Assembly (NCBI GenBank): GCA_019188255.1
Contig: JAETXT010000003.1
Span: 3,472,001-3,536,000 of the forward strand
Direction of reading: 5' to 3'
Source of the DNA: Verticillium longisporum
Lineage: Eukaryota; Ascomycota; Sordariomycetes; Glomerellales; Plectosphaerellaceae
Length of the DNA: 64,000 nucleotides
Each line of letters starts with the position of its first letter. Position 1 is the stretch's first letter. The position numbers and the translations under genes are program-made. The notes under the pieces were generated by a model that was not told the origin of the DNA, ran no database searches, and saw only the letters and a program-made list of their open reading frames with translations. Positions 21,897 to 33,694 of the stretch are shown here, piece by piece.

Positions 21897-23259
21897 TCAT
21901 CTCTTGTCTCCTCTGATACTCATCACGCTCGTCCTGCGTCGTGGAGGCGACCAACGATCCGACAGCTCTATGCCCTCTTCCGACTCTTCTCCTGCCCTGT
22001 TTGACTGGCGGCTGTTCGAGTCGTACTCGACAGTGACCTCCCGCGTCCTCGTGATGCCCCCTTTCTGCTCCAGTTCTCGGGGTAATATGCTTCGGTCGCT
22101 GCTGGCATCGCCCTTGCTCAACGCGAACCCGTCGTCGTCGACTGTGTTGACAGCGTTGCTCGGCGCTTGGAACTTACTCAACGTATCGGACTTGATGTAC
22201 TGTCCGGAGGGATACGCTGAGGGGCCGCGACCGCTGCGCACGTTTCGAACGAGAACACGGAGAACCGGAATCGAAGCGGCGATGATGGTCGCGTTGGGTT
22301 CGGCTTCGGCCCAGATCCAGAAGAGGGCGAGTTTCCATGTGTCTGTCGACCAGTCAGCAACATCCTCCACGGCGACGAAGGGGGGACCATGACGTACAGT
22401 CTTCAACATTTGTGAATTTGATGATGAGCACACTGTATGAGCCCTTCATGATACCCATGACGCCAGCACTAGAAAAGGTCAGCTTCCATCTTCACAGAAA
22501 GGACATACAGGCGTGTAGGAAGTGAGACGTACAGCACCCCTGTGCTCATGGCAACGGCAACGCCAATCTTCTCGCGTTTCCTCATCTGCAGCCCCATGAC
22601 AATCTTCCACGGCAAAAGGGCGAGCACAAAGTCTGAAAGAGCAGAATAGACTAACAGCGTCAGCATAAGCACCTCGGCCTTCGCACATGCCAATCATGAC
22701 GTAAGCCACCGAATATGCCCAACGTAATGGCCTCGTGAGCCTCCCAACAGGTGCCCGGAAGATGCGGTGTCGTGTCTCCAGGCACCCTCGGGCAGATCGC
22801 TCTCCAGGTCAAAATGATGTGCACCAAGAACTGAATATTCATGCTAACGACGAGGAACCAGATCAAGTAGATCTGCCACCCTGTTGCGATCCGCAGCAGC
22901 GTCACAGCAAACGACGTCTTTGTCAGCGCCAGTGCGAGCTTGTGCGTATTATCGGCGCAGTAGAGAACCGTACTCATCGTTGGCGTCATGGTCAGCGTCT
23001 TGCCGAACCCCAGGTGCACGAGCCTGCTCAGCAGCCCGGAGGAGACGACAAGGAACGCCCAGCCGGCGAGGAGGAGGTAGTCGTCGACCCAGACCATCCA
23101 TCGCACGCGGACGGCCTTGCAGTAGATTCGCAGGCCCAAGAATAGGGTCGAGACGGCGAGCATGGGCCAGATTGCTGCGTTGACGACTGTCTCTGAGTTG
23201 CCGTGGTGTGTCGACGTGGCTATCTGGGTGGCATCGTCCCGGGAGAAAATAGGGAACAT
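21897..23259 (-). CDS. Fungal rhodopsin-domain integral membrane protein (Pth11-like superfamily)
   Basis: Four exons (22710-23259, 22533-22650, 22398-22468, 21897-22342) give 394 residues. Each intron has a CTGAC branch point and keeps the frame. The N-terminal 280 residues hold about seven hydrophobic segments, beginning with AAIWPMLAVSTLFLGLRIY and including SALSDFVLALLPWKIVMGLQ and the last EPNATIIAASIPVLRVLVR. This is the layout of the fungal rhodopsin domain. The C-terminal 110 residues are a charged, Ser-rich cytoplasmic tail. Members are proposed surface receptors or sensors; the ligand is unknown. The ATG at 23259 is used because upstream codons in the same frame lack an ATG. It lacks the cysteine-rich CFEM domain of true Pth11 in the part visible. 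Confidence 0.85.
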
Positions 23260-24536
23260 TGTTGCCAGGGAAAGAGTCGCCAAGACGCAACGCCAGACTT
23301 GGTTTGATATAAATCGGGCGTTCTGTCTTGAGGCATGAAGAGGGGATCGTCGGGCCTTTACAATCGGTAGTCGGTCGAACTCGGTGGCTTAACTACCGGT
23401 CTTGTTGGCTTGTGGGCTGAACATGTTGACAGCAATCCCAAGCCCTCACTGCATTTCACAGCACAATGACTAGAATCCTTGCTTGGACGGTCGGAATGAG
23501 ATGTGAAAGTAATTTAGCGGCATCGGACGATGCCACGCGCCCCTGAACCTTCGCCATTCTCTGACAAAGGCACCATGAGTGCCTCATGCACAATGTTAGG
23601 GGTAGCAGCTGCCCGTCCTGTACCTACCCCGAGCAAAGTGAAGCTTGTGTAGCAATCTTGGGCTGTGTCATATCTCAACATGGCTTGAATGAGATGTTTT
23701 CGAGCTCTCGGTAGCAATACAGGAGGAAGCTAGCATGACTCTTGCTTTAGGTCAGTCGGCAAAACGGCAAGTCCTTGGGTTGAAGCTGTTCTCATTGATC
23801 TAGAGCACTTTCTTCAGACATTATCGAGCATGGACCAAAGTTTATATCCTAACGATAGCCTAATTCAAAGAACGTCACACAACGTGTAGTCTTGCCCTCA
23901 AGTGGTGGGAACGTCTTGCCTGAGAGAGACTAGGTTTTTACCAGCTTAAGCGGCGCGTACAAAACTTTCGTCTGCCTTATGCCCTGTAGTGCCACCTCGA
24001 ACTCCGATTTTGCTCAAGGACTGGGCTTCATGACACGACTTTCGGTGCCAGCAGAAGGAGTAGTTCGCTTCAGCATGAGCCCTGCTTCAATAGATCTCTT
24101 CTTCACAACGTTCCATTCACCTGCACGTTGGATTACTCTTCAGGGGGGAAGCAATCAACTTGACCCAGGACCTTGCATGAGAACCAGGATTATGCAGACG
24201 GCTGCATATACCCAGGCCCGCGGGTCCAATCATAGGTCCATGAAGTTCGCGTTACCGACACGACCAATGGTCATCAAATAGCGAAACCGAGAAACCCAGC
24301 AAGCGGAGGGTTCACAATACCCGAGGCGGCAGCTGTGCCATATCGTCAGGATTGTAACATTTGCGTGGCGAGATCAATAGTTCGACGTGTACTCCGTGGA
24401 AGCAATACTGGAATACAGACGGAGGTTCAGGAGCACCAATATATCCTCATGCGATGCCGCTGCGATCTGACCTCTGATCTGCATCTCGACTCCACGTGTG
24501 CGTGTATTGTCCTCAGCCTCCCGACCCGCCACGACC
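23260..24536. other. Intergenic region between divergent genes
   Basis: About 1.3 kb shared by the promoters of the rhodopsin-domain gene (minus) and the FAD-oxidase gene (plus). Only short open frames without recognisable content occur. Confidence 0.55.
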
Positions 24537-26272
24537 ATGTTCACTACCCACCTCTTCGCTGCCGCTGCCGCCCTGGTAATTGGCGCCGCCGAAGCCTCGG
24601 CCGTTGATCTGCATCTTCGCCAGACGTCCGAGTTCACTATTCCATCTACTGGCTATACAAGTGTGAGTTCTGGGCTGCCAGCGGAGGCTTTCTGCTTCCG
24701 TACGTCCGTGGGAACTCAGTATGAAACTGACTGTTCCTTCATAGTGCGATGCCTTAATCGCAGCCGGTCTTTCGAGCAGTGTCTTTTTCCCAACAGACTC
24801 CAAGTACAATTCCAGCATCAGCTCCTACTGGTCCGGGACGGTCCAACAACTCCGACCATGGTGCATCATCCAGCCTGCGAACACTGAAGAGGTCTCCAAA
24901 GCTGTGGTTGCTCTTGCCAAGACGAGCCCGGCCGGTAATTGGGACATTGGCGTTCGAGGTAGTGGTCACTCTCACTTTGGGTCCAACAACGTCGCTCAGG
25001 GTGTGACGATTGATTTGAGCCTACTCAACAGCACCGTCTACAAGAACTGCAGCGTGAGTGGCCCAGATCATAACGCGAAGGAAGCCCGCCATTGGCATGT
25101 TGATTCTCAGGGCATTGTTCGCATCGGGGGTGGCTCGCGGTGGTCCGGCGTCTTCCATGAAATTGAAAAGTATGGCCGCACTGCGACAGGTGGCCGCCAG
25201 GGCAACGTCGGCGTCGGTGGCTTGTCTCTTGGCGGAGGTGCCTCCTTCCACACCGGCAAGCGTGGCTTCACGTGCGATGATATTGTGAACTATGAAATTG
25301 TCCTTGCGGATGGCACCATCGCCAACGCCAATGCTGGGGAGAACCCGGATCTTTACAGAGCTTTGAAAGGTGGAGGCAACAACTTTGGCATCGTCATGCG
25401 CTTCGACTTGCAGACCTTTGAAGACGCAAAGGGTGGGCTATACGGCGGTCTATTGTTCTTGACTTACGATAACAGGGACGCTATTCTGGCTCAATTCTCA
25501 AGGCTTGTTGAGATCAACCACGATCACCCCGAGGACACAGAAGTCGTTACCTTCTCCTATGGCGGGCCGGGCGCACCCATGATCGCTGTCGTGGCCATTA
25601 ACACGGCTGGCGTGGAAAACTCGACGTCTTTCGCTCCGCTGAACCAGCTAACGCGGGTGTTGGATGACCGCAGCAGGAAAACGTATGGCAAGGTCATCAC
25701 GGGCTTTGCCACTCCCGGATGTGCCAGGTGTGTGTTCAATACGGTTCAGGTGCGGCTGCGCCGTTTCACTAACGAATCACAGGAGCGTCTGGTTCTCCAT
25801 CTGCTTCCAGAACAACATGGATGTCCTGAACAAGATGTCTGCGCTTTACGATGCCTTTGTGGCCGACCTGACGAGCTTGTGGCCCGAACTTGGCATAGCC
25901 TTTGTCATCCAGCCCCTACCCAAGCACTTCGCCAACAGGGGAAATGGTAACAACGTGCTTGGCCTGAAGAAGTCTCTGACGCACGACTCGATTGTCTGGC
26001 TCGGTCAAGTTTCCATGCAGACTCTCGAGCAGGAGTCTGTGGCCTTTGCAAAGCTCGCTGCGTTGACGGCTGAGCTTGAGGCATATGCCGAGTCGAAGGA
26101 CGCCTCAACTGCGTGGAGGTACCTCAACTATGTCAATCCAGCTCAAGACCCCCTGTCAACGTATGGCGAGGAAAACGTTCAGTTCCTGAAGAAAGTGGCG
26201 GCTGAATATGATCCGAAGGGATTCTTTCAGACGAGGGTCTCTGGAGGATTCAAAATCTCACGCGTGCAGTGA
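24537..26272 (+). CDS. Secreted FAD-linked oxidase (FAD_binding_4 plus BBE)
   Basis: Three exons (24537-24662, 24745-25727, 25783-26272) give 532 residues with a signal peptide of about 22 residues. The N-terminal PCMH-type FAD domain shows GVRGSGHSHFGS, whose first His is the usual site of 8-alpha-histidyl FAD attachment, and GGLSLGGGASF. The protein ends with a berberine-bridge domain (YLNYVNPAQDPLSTYG and YDPKGFFQTRVSGGF). Such flavoenzymes oxidise alcohols, sugars or alkaloid-like substrates and pass electrons to O2 or other acceptors. CAZy family AA7 oligosaccharide oxidases share this fold. The Cys of bi-covalent AA7 enzymes was not clearly found, so an AA7 assignment is only possible. 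It lies 658 bp upstream of an AA9 LPMO on the same strand. Confidence 0.88.
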
Positions 26273-26930
26273 GAACCAGGTTTCTCGTGGTACGTCATGA
26301 GTAGACAGCGTTCCGGTAGTTGTATCACATTCTCGTGTCCATCAGACTCATGTGCATGACTTCGGCAAGCCCAAGAATGACTGCCGTGCGGGGGGTTGCT
26401 ACTCTGCCGGATTCAACCAAACTGCTTGGGTGCTGCAATAGGCAGCTGCGTCAGGCCTTTGACAAATTAAATTCCGAGGTTTCGTTTTTTGAGCTGCCAG
26501 TATTCGGGACATTGCAGAGCCAAGGTGATACTAAAATAGATATTTGTGTGCTTATGGAGTGCCGCGGCGGACCTCTAGCCTCCGCAATTTGACTTCATTT
26601 ATGTCTACTATGGGATACCATGTTGGATTCGTCGCAAAGCACCTCGCGTGGCTTACCTGCTCTTCTGGTGACGATTGTCAGCTATGGACGGCGTTTGGTT
26701 GGCTTGAAGATATTAGCCGCTGCACTTAACCGAACCGCACACGATAGACGTCTGGTTCATGCGTACCCCGGATTCACTGCAGAGACCATCGTTGTTTTTG
26801 TGTACAGGAAGTTCGGACGGCTTATAAGTGGATTTGCCTTCTTCATTTTGAACTTCAAACACATTGATTCAACGAACTTCCTTGGATTTTGATCATCTAA
26901 CTATTTCTGAATTACTTCCGACTGAGGAAA

Positions 26931-27935
26931 ATGAAGTTCTTCTCGATTCTCTTGCCTGTGGCCCTCCTACAGGTAGCCTCGGCTCATTGTGAGGATGATG
27001 ATCTGATCAGACATGCAGTGCAAACCTAACAGTATCCTCAAGACACCTTCCCTGCCATTTCATCTGGCGGCCAAAGCTCCGCCAACTGGCAGAATGTCCG
27101 CCAAACGGCGAACTACCAGACGACTGGTCCAATCACCAACGTGGCCAGCTCGCAGATGACCTGCTACGAATTAAGCCCGGGCAGAGGCGCGCCTGGAACT
27201 CTGGCTGTCACTGCTGGCAACACCGTCTGTAAGTTTAATTCCAAGACGATGGTTCCTTAAAATCGTGTTACTAGGCTAACTTGCATTCATAGCCTTCACT
27301 TCCAGCCCTCCCATCTTTCATCCTGGCCCTGCGATCGCTTACCTGGCTCGGGTTCCTTCCGGACAGACCGCAGCTACATGGAACGGCCAGGGTGCAGTTT
27401 GGTTCAAGATCTGGCAGGACAATGCGTCCATCTCTTCCGGTGGCATCAGCTGGCCCAACATGAGTATGTAATTGCAGAACCGCCCATATCTTGTCTCCAA
27501 AAGTTGACCCAACGAAAGATGCCGGCTCCGTGAGCTTTCCGCTCCCCCGCTGCCTTGACAACGGCGAGTACCTCGTGCGATTCGAGCACATTGCTCTGCA
27601 CTCTGCTTCGAGTTCTAGCGGCGCGCAGCTCTAGTAAGATTGATCTGAGCGTCTTCATGGAGAGTAAATAGTCGCTAACGTGATGCAGCCTGAGCTGTGG
27701 TCAAATTCGAGTCTCTGGTGGCTCTGGTGGTTACAAGCCCGCACGCCTCCTCAGCTTCCCCGGCGCCTACAATGCGAACGACCCTGGACTGCTGCTGAAC
27801 ATTTACTACCCCGTCCCAACCTCGTATACGTGAGTTTATGCACCAGTGCCAAAAGATGACCCTCCAGGTGGTTTTCCATGATGGCTGACATAAAGTTTTT
27901 GTAGCCCACCTGGTGGACCGGTTGGATCTTGCTGA
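26931..27935 (+). CDS. AA9 lytic polysaccharide monooxygenase, secreted, six exons
   Basis: Six short exons (26931-26988, 27043-27228, 27293-27463, 27519-27633, 27689-27829, 27905-27935) give 233 residues. Cleavage after an 18-residue signal peptide leaves the N-terminus HYTFPAI, whose His1 is half of the copper-binding histidine brace. The second brace His is in IFHPGPAIAYLA (mature residue about 73). The axial Tyr lies in AQLYLSC, and RFEHIALHSAS supplies the second-shell His. The C-terminus SFPGAYNANDPGLL...YYPVPTSYTPPGG is typical of AA9, with no cellulose-binding module. The enzyme oxidatively cleaves cellulose or related glucans. Intron 1 must end at the AAG at 27042 rather than the earlier CAG to give HYTF. 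Exons are too short to be seen as single open frames. Confidence 0.9.
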
Positions 27936-28297
27936 TTGCGGATCAAGTCGCAACGGGTTCTCCTAAGCAGAAAGGGCTGCGTATTGGGCATACAATAGGA
28001 CTGAATGAATGAATGATGGAATGTGGGAGGCACTACAGCAGCAGGTTTTAAACCTCAGTCAAGTCACCCTTATACAACCTGAATTATCTGCACACTCTAC
28101 ATACAGTCAACAGCCTTTCAACTTTGATAGCTAGCATTTGGTGCTCTGTATGCTTAATTACGGGGATATCTGAGAATCTCTCGCACCTTGCTGGCATTAA
28201 AAGTCTATTCATTCCCTACTTAAGGATGCTTGCCGCCCGTCGTCCGATATCTATAGAACACAGATTGTCCATCCGACAACCTGTCATACACGCAGCC

Positions 28298-30283
28298 ATG
28301 GGCCTCTCGAATTTGCTGCTGGCGCTTCTTGCTTCACTCACCCTGTCGGAGCCAATATCCGCCAGTGCTGTGAAACCGTCTCTCAAATGGAAGACCTGTA
28401 ACCCCGGTAAATCCAAACATAGCAAGGCGAAACTCGAGTGTTCCTCGCTCCAGGTACCCCGTGACTACACCGCGCCCAAGTCCAAAGAACGGGTGACCAT
28501 CGAGCTGGTCCGAGCCAAGGCGAAGAAACAGCCCTCGCGCGGCTCCATCTTGTACAATCCAGGAGGCCCAGGTCTCCCGATGAGGTCCAAGATTTCGACC
28601 GACTCTGAGCTTCTGCAATGGTCAGTATTCTGGAAGCCCGCGATGTAGCGCCGATTCTGACTACTTCCCAGGATGAGCGGAGATGAATACGATCTCGTCA
28701 CCTTTGACCCACGGTGATTACCCCTATCAAACTCCTTCCTCAGAGGACACTTCTAATGGCGTACCAGCGGCACCGGCCCCTTGCCCTTCACGTGCGGCGC
28801 GATCGGTCCCATGCTCTCACAGCAGAAGCCGAACGACACTCTCGAAGAGATCTGGGGGCGAGCTGGCGCCGTGGCTGCTCAATGCGCGAAGCACTCAACG
28901 GGCAACAAGCACGCCGAGTTGCTAGGCACCGTAGCGCTCGTCCGCGACACGATGCAGGTTGTTGATGCTCTAGCCGAGGACGGCTTGCTTCGTTTCTGGG
29001 GTGAGTTCCCTCCTGTCTCCCTTCAAAGTTCATTCCAAGAAAAAGGGTCAAAGTGAGAAAAATCTGACTGGCGGAAAGGATACTCCTACGGCACCATCGT
29101 TGGCGCCACAGCAGCAGCCATGTTCCCCGACCGCATCGACAGGATGGTCCTCGACGGCGTCGTGAACCCCCACAAGTGGTACCGCGGCCCGAGTGACCCA
29201 GACATGACCATGGACGCCGACAAGGTGCTAACAGCCATGCTCGAGATGTGCATCGCCCTCGGCGAGACGAAATGCCCGCTCGCCAAACATGGTAGCACGG
29301 CAGCAGACCTCTCGGCAAAGGTCTGGCGGCGCATCGACGACCTCAAAGTCCAGCCCGCAGTCATCACCATCAAGCCCAAAGCCGGGCTTAGCATGCCGTT
29401 CCCTGTGGCCATCAAAGTGACGATCGACTACCTCAAGGCAATCCACCTGACGTCCAGCACGCTGATCAACAGGGCCCTCTGGCCACAGCACCTCAGCTTC
29501 CTCGCCAGCCTGCTCGCCGTGCGCGGGTCCGAACCATACGAAGCGGCCAGCGGTGCCGCCGCTCCCGACGTCGCCGCACCGTCTCTGGCGAAACGCAGCG
29601 CCGGCGACGCCAACGCCCTCCTGAGCGCCCACATCGCCATCCGCTGCGGCGACAGGCTCGAGCGCACCCCCGCCTTCGCCTCCTTCGCGCCCGAAATGGC
29701 CGCCACGCTCAACAGCAGCCGCATCTCGGGCGCCCGGTTCGCGGCCATTGGCGCCACGTGCGCGCAGTGGCCGTGGCGCGCGCGCGAGGCATATGACGGC
29801 GACTTTGCCGTGACGACGCGGACGCCCGTCCTCGTCGTGAGCTCGGAGCTCGACCCGCGGACGCCGCTCGAGGCGGCGCGGCGGGCGAGCGCTGCGTTGG
29901 GGGGCAGCGAGCTGCTCACGGTTGCGGGCGCTGGGGTGAGTCTCTTCTCTCTCCATGATGATCTCTTTTTCTTTTTGCCTTTGCAATTATATGCTGACCT
30001 TTTGTAGCACTGCTCGACTAGTGCGCCGTCTGCCTGCGCGGCTGTGCATCTGAGGGACTACTGGGTCAATGGGACGATGCCAGCGCCTGGAAAGGTGTGC
30101 AAGGGGTCGCCGTTTGGCGTCAAGTGGGCTGATGTGCGAAAGGAGGTGGACAAGATGGGCTCATTGCACAAGAGGGAAGCTCACGACGACTTTGATGACG
30201 ACGACTTCGGGAGCTCATTCATGGAGAGCCGAGATGTGATGGATTACTTCTTGGAAACCGATATCATGGACTCGCTGCTGTGA
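28298..30283 (+). CDS. Secreted TAP-like alpha/beta hydrolase (prolyl/tripeptidyl aminopeptidase type)
   Basis: Five exons (28298-28620, 28672-28713, 28768-29000, 29079-29935, 30008-30283) give 576 residues with a signal peptide of about 23. The fold is alpha/beta hydrolase: oxyanion segment YNPGGPGLP, then VTFDPRGTG, nucleophile Ser in WGYSYGT (about residue 202), Asp in SSELDPRTP (about 458) and His in GAGHCS (about 486). The last part matches the TAP-like C-terminal domain. Related enzymes trim tripeptides or prolyl residues from peptides outside the cell. An acidic stretch (HDDFDDDDFGSS) near the C-terminus is unusual. Start chosen for the Kozak context and signal peptide. It follows the LPMO by 362 bp. 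Confidence 0.86.
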
Positions 30284-30401
30284 GAAAGGGGGCCTTTGTT
30301 CAAGTACAAGTTCTGCAACCGAGGTCACTGGTATACATGTATGTGCTGAATTTCTTATGAAAAGTGCCGTCTAAACGCCGTGGTATATGCTCTAAAAAGA
30401 T

Positions 30402-31885
30402 CTACGCTTCAATCAACTTGGCATCCGCCAGGGATCCATCTCCAAACACCATCTCCATCTCTAACGTTGTTGGCTTCTCGTACAGGTCAAACCCCTCGAG
30501 CGGCGGCAACCCCACTTGGTCCCTCGTCCATGCAATCCCTTTCCTCCCCTCGGGTATTTGGGCAATGGGTGAATGGATCAAAGCCTCTGACGTCTCAGCC
30601 ACAAGGTCGCGGCCCACGGTACTCTTGCTCATCCATGCTGTGGACCACCACACCATGGGGTCGTCGTTGGCGCGGTGCAGCAGGATGGCCCAGTACATGA
30701 TGATGAACAGGGCCATGGGCTCGCGGGCGCGGAGACGGGCGGCAAAGTCGACGCCAGCGACGGTGATGAGGGAGAGGTAGTAGCACTTGAGGCGGTTGAG
30801 GCGCTCCTCAGCGAAGCAATATTTCGTCTGGCCGACGGCGAGCTGGTACTCCCAGAGCTCGTTGGCAATGGGGCCCTTGCCGGGGTGCCGTCCGGTCCAG
30901 GCTGGCGCAGCTCGCGGACGACGGTGGAGAGGTGGTTCAGGGCGATCATGGTATCGCCGTCAATTTCGTTGACAAGGTTGAGGTCGACAGTGTACCTCTC
31001 CATGACGATGCTCGTCGAGTCAGGGCCCTGAATCATCCACTCAAAGTTTGTCCAGGCGATGCGCGAGGCACCGAGGATCATGTCAAAGGCGATCGTGATG
31101 CGGTCGGTGCAGGTGAGCTGCTCGGTCGGTAAGGGAGGCATGGCAAAGTTGAAGAAGGCGGAGATCATGGCAAAGTAGAAGAGATAGCAAATGTTATCGG
31201 CGGTGATATCGCTGAGATTGTATCGAAAGTCGACGCTCGCCTTATTGCTGTATTCGAGGGCCGCTCGACGGTACACACGTGCTTCGGTGGGGCCCCGCTC
31301 TCGGGCGAGGTCGAGAGCGGTGATGGCGAAGATGCCATCCATGACATAGGCATGGCGAAGGCCAGCACGGGGAGAACGACCTGGAGAAAGGGCTGGTCTT
31401 CTGGTATGGAGTAGAGGACGGCCCAAGTGCGGGTCGACCAGCGGTGCATCAGCTCGAGTTCAAGGAGGCGTTCGTTGGAGGAGATGCTGGAAAAGGCGGC
31501 GGGCGAAGGGCTCATGGATCTTGATAGTGACTGTGATGATCGGTGGCCGACGGATTGTGTCGTGTCCTCTGGTTTGGAAGAGCCATGGTACGTGACGGTG
31601 ACAACCGAGGGCCCTCGCGTCTTGCACGTGTCCGACTTGGGCCGGATGGAGATCTCCTTGATGGTATCACGCGCAAGGTCTTTGGCAGATTTTGGGTAGA
31701 AGCAGGTCGATGTCGTCTTGCGAATTACGCAATTGGCACACGGCGGGCCTTGTTCGTCACACTAAGATCGGTCAGTACGATGTCAGCAGACTGGAGAGAC
31801 TGTTTGATATTCGGACCTTGACATGTCTCTTTTTGCAATTGACACACCCACGGCGTGACTTGTTGTGTGTTTTCCTCTTTTGCAT
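30402..31885 (-). pseudogene. Upc2-like Zn2Cys6 transcription factor with two frameshifts
   Basis: Exon 1 (31817-31885) and the start of exon 2 (from 31761) encode a Zn2Cys6 cluster with spacing C-x2-C-x6-C-x6-C-x2-C-x8-C, preceded by a basic stretch RKTHNKSRRG as in Upc2-type sterol regulators. The fungal-specific regulatory domain follows (for example HAYVMDGIFAITALDLARER and MALFIIMYWAILLHRAND). The frame changes near 31357 (TTCGCC where TTCCGCC is expected) and near 30893 (CCGGACGG where CCGGGACGG fits). Both equal loss of one base, and between the breaks the sequence is well preserved. Either a recent pseudogene or sequencing error. If intact it would be roughly 476 residues. The target pathway cannot be told from sequence. 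Confidence 0.82.
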
Positions 31886-33694
31886 GGTGTCTTATGGGGA
31901 GGTGTACTACAGAAGAGGGGTTCGATGGCCGGCAGTGTCAAAGGGGCAAGCGGCCCAGGGGGATGGTGAAAGCTTTAAGGGTCTGTCTGGCTCCAGGAGG
32001 AAGTGACGATCGAGGGTCGAGTTCAGGCAATCACGGCGGGTGCTGCCTGCCCTGCGGCCATCTTGAAGGATCAAAAAGGAATAGGTACCGCTACATGGCT
32101 CGCGGTGTAGGGCTGAGGCGATCAGCATGTACCGCCCCTTGTGATCGTGGCAGTAGAGGTGGCAGTGCCCTGTCTGTTCTGCCCAGGCACCTCATTACAG
32201 GCGCTTCGACGATCGTCAAACCCACCAACGGCCCCTCGTGATAGGCTGCCATCCGATATGGTGTCTGTCAGCCTTTTTGCTGGGGGACGAGCAGCAAGCA
32301 GGGGGGGGAGGGGGAGCGCAAGAACAGAGGGGCCAGGCTGGAGGACGTGGGTGCGGGGCCTGTAAAGCGCCATCCCGGTTGGATCGGTACCACCGCACTA
32401 CGCAACGAGGCACACCCGCCTCGGACGGCGAGAGGGGGCGCGGGAGGGGCGAATGGCGAACGGCGAAAGGCGAAGCGACCGAAGAGCGAATAGCCTGTCT
32501 CTGTTCTTCGGTCCGGCTGCGACCTGTGACCAGTGACCACCTCATACTACCGCTCGCTGACTGTGGAAATCTGCCTTTGCGACGATCGCAAAGTGCCGTG
32601 TGCGGCCTTCTAGAAGCCTTTAGTCGATCGTCTCGCCAGGCAGAAGAGCTAATGTGATCCTAAGTAAAGCGTCCAGTCAGCGACATGCATTCAATTTGAG
32701 TGCTGAGACAGCGCATAACGGACCCTCGCCAATCATAGGAAGCGTCCAAGCTGGCAGTGATGATCTTGCTGTCGAAGCATCACATATCGAGATTGGTAAG
32801 CCTGCTTTGTCTTGATGAGGGGAATGGATTATGGGATGGATGCATAGTGATGGTCATGCTGAATGTGACCGTTTCGCTGAAATTGAGCTTTTGTGCGGGC
32901 AGTGGCAGAATGGCCATCGCGGTTGGTGACAGGCGTTCTTACAATCAGGTGCTTTTGGCGGCTTCCCGACACTTCACAGCCAACTTGAACCTTACATCTC
33001 CGCCACACGACGCGGCTGTTTTTCTTTCCTTTCTTCCCATCGTCAAAAATCTTTAATGTTTCAATACTGACGAAGTAGAGATTTCGATCCAGCCAGAGGA
33101 GAGTCCGCCAAAAGGGCCTTGTCAAATCATACATCAAAACCAGGACGGGACCTGGATGGCAACATGTAGACATGCTAGGCGTACTTAATTGCTCAACATG
33201 TTTTTTCTGTTCTCACATTCATCTCAAGCCTTCGCACTATAGCCATCTTGAACAATTACATTATGACAAAATTCAGTGACCGACTTCGCCCCTTGGGGCT
33301 CTCAGCAGATGGTTGGGTCCTTTGGCGTGAGACAAACGATGAGTGAATGGCGGACTTGCAGACAGCAGGGTGCAGTTTTGAATGTCTCTCTGGTCGAGCA
33401 CGTGTTAGATAGCAACATACATCTGTGCTGTCTACAGTGACCTCTCAAATCACTTGTCAAATACTCGCAGATACAACCAAGGCTGACTTGAGTCTACCTA
33501 TACGTTACTGTACAGACCCCGTCGAGGCGGAGAAGAAAAAAGCAGGCGGGTCCGAGTCAAACACCTCCCACATCAAACATTGTTGTCCGTTTCCGAATCC
33601 CGTTCGTCCAAACCGTAAGCCACCCAACGCCCAAAGCTATAACCAGACACCTTGCCGCAACGGAAACAGAGTGCTCCGCAGAAGGAGAGAGCCC
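31886..33694. other. Intergenic region, no gene seen
   Basis: About 1.8 kb between the Upc2-like gene and rpd3. A purine-rich stretch with a G-run lies at about 32298-32320. No frame with a recognisable domain was found. The stretch includes the regulator's promoter side and the rpd3 3' region. Confidence 0.55.
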
